Assembly (NCBI RefSeq): GCF_029227915.1
Contig: NC_079881.1
Span: forward strand, 12,127,501 to 12,191,500
Direction: 5' to 3'
DNA from: Hydractinia symbiolongicarpus
Lineage: Eukaryota > Cnidaria > Hydrozoa > Anthoathecata > Hydractiniidae
Length of the DNA: 64,000 nt
Part shown: positions 57,901 to 64,000 of the stretch, piece by piece
Position numbering within the stretch: position 1 is the stretch's first letter
Layout: every line of letters starts with the position of its first letter
The notes under the pieces: generated by a model
Database searches by the model: none
Told to the model about the DNA's origin: nothing
Seen by the model: only the letters and a program-made list of their open reading frames with translations
Program-made: the position numbers and the translations under genes

Positions 57901-60315
57901 AGCGTAATGTTTTTCATCAATTGGCTAACTTACCCACTGATCCAAGCGGTATAAAAAAACCTGGAAAACATGAAAGGAAATCCTCAGAATCCTCAGTCGA
58001 TGAAGGGTATGTCTAAACAGTGCATATATGTGTTTTTTTACTTGTGGTTAGGTAATGAAGTTGTTACCCAGCATCTTGCTTTAAAAGCTGCAATGATTCG
58101 GCAATTTGTACGCAAAGAACTAATTAATTGTGATCAGAAGTGTGTCCAGTAAGAATTTTATTACCGAATGCAGTTACTTTGATTCTAAAAAATACTGTTT
58201 TTTTAGGAACATTGTTCAACCAACGTTGGCCAATATACCTACAACGACTAAAACAGGTAAACCATGACTTATTTATCTCACTTTTCTTGGTTAATGAAAC
58301 CATAGAGGTTTAAAATTAAAATCATGAAATACTTATTTTGCTTTACGTCGGTCACATCGAAATATAAAACGTGGTGTATTTATTGTGTGTAAATATCATG
58401 TTAAGTGCAAAACCCGAATGCAGCCGAAGAAGCGACAACTAGTCAGAAAGAACAAGACGAGACTATTGACGCATCTTACGACGTTACAGCACCTGTTAAC
58501 AGAGAAGGCAACATGCGAAGAGCAAACATTGGAGAGAAAGGCGTAGGCGGTGGCTTTGCACCAACTTCAGAATGGGTATGTTTGTATCTTGTATTTTATT
58601 ACAAAGTTTGTAAACGGAAGAAACATGGTTTGTGAATAGTGAACGTTGTACTCTATGGAGAGTTGATGATTCGTGAAGAACATATTAAAAACATTCCCAA
58701 CTTGAATATCTTGAATGTAATGTAAAATGTGCTATGCTTGTCTTAATCGGAAACACAGTTGTTATCATACGTTATATGTAATTGTAAACCCCGTCCAACT
58801 GTTATAGACAGCCCATGTTATACTGCCAGCCAGTTGTGTTTGAATAGCACGTAGGTTTTATGTAAAGCTCTCTCGCTAGTTATACAAACTTTTAAGGCCT
58901 TATAGTGTGTTTTCTAACGGTTCACTATAAAAAGCAAAATGAAAATGTCCCTCATGTTTCAATGCAGGTTCATTCGTGGAAGCAGAAATTACCGCTGCAG
59001 ACAATCATGAGACTGCTGCAAGTTTTGGTGCCACAAGTGGAGAAAATTTGTATTGACAAGTAGGTCTACTTTGTAACTTATAGTTTTATCCCCTTATTCA
59101 GTTAGTAAAGAAGGATTTATTAAGTATATGCATAGATACGGACATGTATTTTAAGAAATCCTGCCATGTGTTGTTAAACGTTTTGTTTGATTGTTATTTT
59201 CTGTTTTAGAGGTTTAACTGATGAATCAGAGATTATCAAATTTCTTCAACATGGTACCTTGGTCGGGTTATTGCCTGTACCGCATCCTATACTAATACGA
59301 AAGTACCAGGTAAGTAAACATGTGGAAATTAGAAACCCGAAAAAGAAACATCGGTGAATTTGTTAAACTACTATCCGTTGTATTTGCTTCTCGCTCTCTG
59401 CGATCAAAAATTTCAGGTCAAAAGAGTGTAGAAAATTTAAAAGTTTTTGTCATGTTATAAACGTGTATGTAATTTCTTTTTGTAGGCGAACAGTGGAACC
59501 CAGCTTTGGTTTCGTACATACATGTGGGGCATTATATACTTAAGGTTCGTTAAGTTTTCATCGTATTAAGTAGGTGGTTACGCGTTCAAGTTAACCTTAT
59601 CTAGTAAACCCTTGCTTTACTTGTAGTAAATTACTTTTCGACAGCGAGTTCGTTCCAACATGTATTCACACGAATGTTTTTCTTATAATACGTATAACGC
59701 TATTACATGAATTTAACGCAAACTGTCATACTTGATAATTAATTTTTTGCCACTAAGTTTATCGGTGTTCATAATATTACTACTAGTACTCGTATGTAAA
59801 TTAAAAGAGACAATGAAACCTTTGAAACTTATCCGTTGAACCTGATGCCAAATGTGTTTGAACCTAAAAGTTGGTTAAAAAAAATTATTATATATGATAT
59901 TTTTGTCGTTACCCAAATTTTTTGCTGTTGCTACCCCTTTAATGTGAATTTGCTGAAAGTTTATTCCCTTTATTACTAAGTTGTTAATAAGGATGAAACG
60001 TTTCGAGAAAAATTTACGTTTGTTCTTCTTGCTAACAGCGCAACTTCGAATAAATACATTTTTTTATAAGAATACCAAATCTCTAATCAGGCTGATCAAT
60101 CATTATTCTTATTTCTTTAATTTTCTAAACAATAGACTTATTGTTTTTAACCTGAAATCCCAACATGATATTCTTATAAATCATATTCTTATAAAAGAAA
60201 AAAGATCTTTACTACTATCATACAATTTCTGTGTTTTCGTGTTCTCATTAGAAACATTGATCCACCGATATGGTATGATACAGACGTCAGGCTATTTGAA
60301 ATTCAAAGAGTATGA
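48922..60315 (+). CDS. HID1: HID1, Golgi peripheral protein for dense-core vesicle sorting
   Basis: 28 exons, all GT..AG with consistent phases, 759 residues (human about 788): 48922-48987, 49232-49381, 51402-51465, 51961-52055, 52221-52244, 52332-52385, 52896-52946, 53466-53512, 53827-53948, 54206-54260, 54454-54525, 54676-54814, 54906-54962, 55150-55206, 55825-55908, 56279-56369, 56500-56565, 56735-56820, 56937-57015, 57378-57439, 57603-57705, 57868-58006, 58207-58256, 58424-58575, 58968-59059, 59210-59309, 59486-59544, 60252-60315. It starts MGAADSKLNFRQA, with Gly2 suited to N-myristoylation as in the animal family. Further family blocks are DPDWRGFFWSTVPG, ELLKLLLTCFSEAMYLPPA, YDPVGYGIPYNH, PYSVRIPMDIPVF, ANKLLHLLEAFSTPWFLF and the end WYDTDVRLFEIQRV. 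The linker around residues 600-660 is short and polar. In animals HID1 acts at the trans-Golgi in secretory granule formation. Exon 5 has only 24 bases. Intron 2 holds an antisense LINE, intron 14 a minisatellite. Confidence 0.95.
49530..51100 (-). pseudogene. CR1/Jockey-like LINE in antisense orientation within HID1 intron 2
   Basis: From right to left the minus strand shows an N-terminal linker (VTISNIFNEYFNIITHSLNI), the reverse-transcriptase core (GVLMDLSKAFDCLSHDLLIA), a damaged FANDNTLY in place of the catalytic YADD box, then LDVKSIIEWFGQHGMVANPNK, LFNYCPLVC and the C-terminal SHPYKLRRGVSVTIPRVRNN. Several frame breaks. Antisense to HID1, as is usual for tolerated intronic LINEs. Related to, but not the same copy as, the fragments at 3133-5135. 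Confidence 0.75.
55201..55750 (+). repeat. 23-bp minisatellite grown from the HID1 exon 14 splice donor
   Basis: Exon 14 ends ATTCAG|GTACCC. After a diverged first unit, about 22 copies of GTACCCAATGTAGTTTAATACAG fragments (23 bp) follow from 55249 to 55750, nearly identical. Each copy repeats the CAG|GTACCC donor and also ends in TTTAATACAG, which looks like a 3' splice site. One unit is 22 bp. The true acceptor of exon 15 is at 55824. Confidence 0.9.
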
Positions 60316-60534
60316 AAATTCTGACAAGAGAAAGAGTGATTTACGTCGGTAAAAAGTTCTTATTCCTCTACTTTCTGGTAATATGTTCTTAAAAATATGT
60401 TTGAAGGATGTAAAGTGGAAAAAAACTTTTTCCATCTTGTCAAGCTTGTGTTAAATATAAAGCAGAAATAATTAATGATTATGAGAGCATATAATTTATC
60501 ATTTGTGCAACAATTTGGAAACTTTTTCGTACTT
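60316..60534 (+). other. HID1 3' flank
   Basis: Probable 3' UTR. No clear AATAAA was found. Confidence 0.35.
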
Positions 60535-60536
60535 TA

Positions 60537-60668
60537 AGGCGGCTACGAATGTCTTTGCTACTCTCTATCAGAAAGACTTGACACTGTTAGCTTTTTGACC
60601 GCCCGTGTGCATCAAATTTCATGTTGGCCACTAATGATGAAAAGTAAAGCCACATTTCGTAGCCGCTT
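60537..60668. mobile_element. 132-bp TA-flanked MITE
   Basis: The left end is AGGCGGCTACGAATG; the right end, reverse-complemented, is AAGCGGCTACGAAATG. TA flanks at 60535-60536 and 60669-60670. It lies about 220 bp after the HID1 stop and could fall in its 3' UTR. Confidence 0.65.
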
Positions 60669-60670
60669 TA

Positions 60671-61199
60671 TTACTTTATTCAGATAGTAATTATTACAAA
60701 GTATAAAAAATAGTATTTTAGCAAAAGCAGGGGAAAGAGCGGCTTAGAATTTTGAAGCTTAACCTTATATTTTAAAGAAATCGTAGAATTGTTTCTTCGA
60801 AGAAGCCTGTGTTGATAGAAGCCGTAGCTAAAAAACGTCTACTTTTTCGTTGTTAAATGTGTTGTTTTTTACTTAATTACTGTTTTTTTCTAAAACTTAA
60901 TTCTAAATGGTCAATTAACTTTTAAAGCATTTTTGTACCCGCGTAAATTCGTAAAAGCGCTTCTCCATTAGGCGGAATATTCTGAGCCTAATAACTTTGA
61001 GCTTTAAAATCTCCACTGCTGGGAGTAGAATTCTTTTGGCGACACAGTATGTTACCTCAGTCAATTAGAATGCCGACCAGAATATTTTGGCTAGTGGAGA
61101 CGAGCCTTAAACAGGATTTCGTTTGTCTACCAACTTTAAAATCATTCTCGCTTCGTAGACAACTTGGATTAACAAAAAATCGTATTAAGAAGCCTTAAC
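60671..61199. other. Non-coding stretch
   Basis: No gene. Inverted GGCGGAATATTCTG and CAGAATATTTTGGC-like motifs at about 60970 and 61080 hint at another decayed inverted-repeat element. Confidence 0.3.
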
Positions 61200-61351
61200 G
61201 CTCATTTCCATTCGACTGCGTTTTCCACAAAAAGCTCACGTGTTTGTTCTTTTTAGGGCGTGCGCAGTTACACATCTCCCGCGATAAAAAAAAAAGACTC
61301 GTGAACTTATTTGCACTATAGTGTAAAATGCAGTCAAATGGAAACAAGCCC
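61200..61351. mobile_element. About 150-bp inverted-repeat element
   Basis: CGCTCATTTCCATTCGACTG at the left is mirrored on the right (reverse complement GGGCTTGTTTCCATTTGACT), with about 26 of 30 bases matching. TTAA (left) and TTAC (right) flank it, a possible 4-bp target duplication. Confidence 0.5.
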
Positions 61352-62639
61352 TTACGGTGTTATTTAAACAACCCTGCATATTATTCCTTATTTCTGGAAA
61401 TATATCCTTATTATACAGTCGTTAATGATTTTGGCCTAAATAGCCTAACCAAAAACTTCCACGCTTTATGTGGCTGGCCTAATTCTTAAACACAGTTCGA
61501 TGAGATAGCTGTCGTGGGTTCACACAATATGTCAGGTTTAGCATTCTGAAAATAGTTTTAATTTTAGTGATTCGAATTTTCTTAACAACGAAGTTTCGTT
61601 CTGTGGCCGAGTTTTTTAGATTTTTTTGTTCTTTGTGTGTTTGAGTAATTTTCTGAGTTTATTTAAAAAAGGGGAAAGTTATTAGCAATTTCTTTTTTTC
61701 ATTTTTATTAAGAAATGTAATTATTTATTAGTAGTATTTATTTAAAGGGAAGAATAATTATAAAACTTATTTCCTTCGTTTTTTTTTCTTAATATATCCT
61801 CTCTCTTTCACAAAGCATGTAATACGAACACGAAGTACTTATGGCTTATTGTGTTTATAAGAACAAGTTTACAAGAACACGAGAACAAAACTGCCTGAGG
61901 CTAAAATCATTTATTTCATAACTAAAATCAGCTCGAGTATAAGAGTTGCTATAAAATGAGAACAAATAAGCTCTGTACAACTCTTTATCTTTCTGTCTTT
62001 CTCAGTCTCTCGAGCTACCGATATTTGTTATACATTGCGAACGTTTCTTACCTCATTTACAATAACTACGAAATAATACTCATTGGCGTTATGGCAGGCA
62101 TTTATGAAGCTGTATCACCAACAATAACACCCAAATTTCTCACATAAATGCTTAAATGTCGGAGAACTTTATAGGAATATCCATAAATAAGGCTGAAAGA
62201 GGCTAAAAAATAGAAGCCTCGGGTCAGATTTTACTGGTTCCTGTAAAAAACCGTGTATTTTTTTCAGTAAAGAAGTCAGTAAAACTAAATTCGGTAAAAT
62301 AGTCACTTGTCTAAAATGTATCACTCTTTCACAACTACGTTAGTAAAACGTCCTTTTTTTAAAGCAAGCACGGGGTGAAATAAAAATTCTTTTTTTATTA
62401 TTCAACAATTTTAACTCAAAAAACAAGAAGCCCGATGGCTTGAAGATTTCCGCCATTAGCATAGATAATAATAGTGCCAGACTATCCTCAAAGAACAAAA
62501 ACGCAATGCATATTATCTGCAACGAAAGTTTAACAAGTTGAAAACAAAAAGAAAACAATAAAGTCAACCCAGCGTAAATATCTTTCGTTCTGAGGACGAA
62601 ATTGATTTAAAGTAGCCCTTTTAGAAGATTTTGTAAACA
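61352..62639. other. AT-rich stretch, includes the 3' part of the Helentron on its right
   Basis: No gene recognised. Frame 61956-62147 begins with a hydrophobic segment but has no other support. The Helentron 3' terminus should lie within about 62150-62639 on the minus strand; no convincing terminal hairpin was found. Confidence 0.3.
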
Positions 62640-64000
62640 TCATGTTAGAGAAAGTTTAAGCCTGACTGCGTCATGATCACTGAAATATACATTTTTGACG
62701 AGCGTATCGACTTCTAACGTGTTGAGGACATTCTCATGGACATAGATGTGGTCAATAAGTGAACCGGATATATGAGTTGGAGAGGTTACAACTTGTTTAT
62801 ATTCAGTGAGAAAATCAAGGAAATAGTTTCCGTCACTAAATGCATTTACATTAAAATCTCCGAGTATAACATCAACGATTTCGTTTCCCAAAAAATGTTG
62901 AATAAGGTTAAGAGAATTTTTACGATATAGAATTAGAAAACTAACAGCATTCTTTTGAAACGTTTTCTTCGTCATTTTAAAAAATATTGCACCTGGAATT
63001 TTCACAATATCAAACAATTCTATAGTTTCATTATGACCAACCAAAAGACTAGAAAACCTATCTATATTGTTGTTTGGGATTAAAGTAAAGTAATCTAGTT
63101 TTGTGTCGCAGTATGAATTAAATGGTATCTGAGTTTCTGTTAGGCATAATAAATCACTTTCCATGAGAACGCGGTCGGACTTAATATCATTTTTATGTTT
63201 GTTGTAGGATCTTGTATTAAGCAAAGTTACTATTATAGAATTTTCACTAATTACGCCAGTATCTTTTGATGTCAATTTTGAGTGTTCTCGCATATAATTG
63301 TATTGCTCGGTTGCTCGTGTGTCTGATTTAATAGCTGATCTGGAAAATGTCCCCGTCAGGTATAAACCCTCTAAGCTTGTGACTCGACTTAATGCAACAT
63401 AGATCTGTCCTGAGTTAAAAGCTCGTTGCTTTATTAAATCAAAACAAACAACAATTTTATCAAACGTTTTTCCTTGAACCTTGTGAACAGTACAGGCCTA
63501 TGACAGCATTAGTGGGAATTGCATTCGTTTCATAGTAGGTGAAGTTAGATTCTGTTTATTAAATTTGATTTCCTTTTCTATTCTGCTTATTGGAATAACA
63601 TTTTCTTGCATAGCATAAGAATCTGTTCTCATAGCTTTAACTCCTGTACTTTTGTCTTCCATTCTCAAATATATTTTTGTTACTTTTCCTAATCCATCGG
63701 TTTTTATGCGATGAACAGTCCCAATCTGTTCATTAATAAGTTTATCTGATATGTCGATATTTGATGTTAACATGACTCTCGCGTTGAGTTTTAAAAGAAG
63801 GTTTTGAGCTAGTCCACCTGTCTCCATTTGAGTGCGGCTATGGAGTTTTTGCACCATTGACACAGGAATATTTTTTGGAATTTTGTCAATGGCCTCGATA
63901 TTTATTTCATCCGATGCTATACTGTTTAGCATCTTTTTATTGTGTTCAGAAGCAGGTTGGTTTTCAGCAAAAATATGAATCGCGTCTTTGGGGTAGTTTG
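62640..64000 (-). pseudogene. Helentron: Pif1-like helicase C-terminus fused to an AP-like endonuclease
   Basis: The minus-strand frame is open from the window edge to 62640 except for one TAG at 63498-63500. Helicase part: NYPKDAIHIFAEN, then KLNARVMLTSNIDISDKLIN, then after the stop CTVHKVQGKTFDKIVVCF and IYVALSRVTSLEGLYLTG, the last Pif1/RecD motifs. Endonuclease part: LCLTETQI, ILGDFNVNAF, LIDHIYVHE and YFSDHDAV, the E, GDFN, DHI and SDH motifs of endonuclease/exonuclease/phosphatase enzymes. A helicase followed by such an endonuclease is the mark of Helentrons, rolling-circle transposons. The Rep domain would lie beyond the right edge. The stop stands where relatives have Trp before ACTVHKxQG. 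Otherwise the copy looks young. Confidence 0.85.

Noticed and set aside
59981-60352. 123-codon plus-strand ORF
   Set aside because: It covers HID1 intron 27 and reads the last HID1 exon in the wrong frame; it has no recognised domain.

Overview
This window is animal (metazoan) nuclear DNA: AT-rich, with intron-split genes that have GT..AG junctions and a dense load of LINE, copia, Helentron and inverted-repeat DNA transposons. The gene content (a CARD-coiled-coil adaptor without a MAGUK half, HID1, GPN3, TPRKB) and the style of the transposon proteins suggest a cnidarian, perhaps a medusozoan. That placement is inference.

Layout. 1-2660 is a block of small, tightly packed, partly overlapping ORFs that is visibly less AT-rich than the rest. 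It looks like the remains of a virus-like or Maverick-like integrated element. 3133-7085 is a graveyard of LINE reverse-transcriptase fragments, one split by a later insertion, plus an integrase-like fragment. 11066-20456 is the first gene cluster, all on the minus strand: TPRKB (KEOPS subunit), GPN3 (GPN-loop GTPase), and a ten-exon CARD9-like CARD-coiled-coil gene that I could assemble in frame from start to stop (776 residues). 20457-27390 is AT-rich DNA with little content apart from one LINE tail.

27394-33056 is a three-level nest: a decayed copia retrotransposon sits in a TA-flanked inverted-repeat element, which sits in a tRNA-derived SINE. An uninterrupted copy of the SINE at 43355-43672 shows the empty site. 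33962-37655 is a foldback-type element with long terminal inverted repeats, subterminal tandem arrays (about 3 units on the left, about 18 on the right) and an exact 8-bp target duplication. 38327-48354 holds more elements, including two CAG...CTG elements flanked by 6-bp repeats and one TTAA-flanked element.

48922-60315 is a complete 28-exon HID1 gene on the plus strand (759 residues, all phases checked by hand). A minisatellite of about 22 copies begins at the 5' splice site of its exon 14, and every unit repeats the CAG|GTACCC donor. 60537-61351 holds two small inverted-repeat elements. 62640-64000 is the helicase-endonuclease end of a Helentron that runs off the window.

The host genes do not form one pathway: tRNA modification (TPRKB), RNA polymerase assembly (GPN3), innate immune signalling (CARD-CC) and secretory granule traffic (HID1). 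The most unusual structures are the foldback element, the splice-donor minisatellite, the three-level nest and the virus-like block at the left edge. All assignments come from reading translations and repeats by eye; no database search was run.
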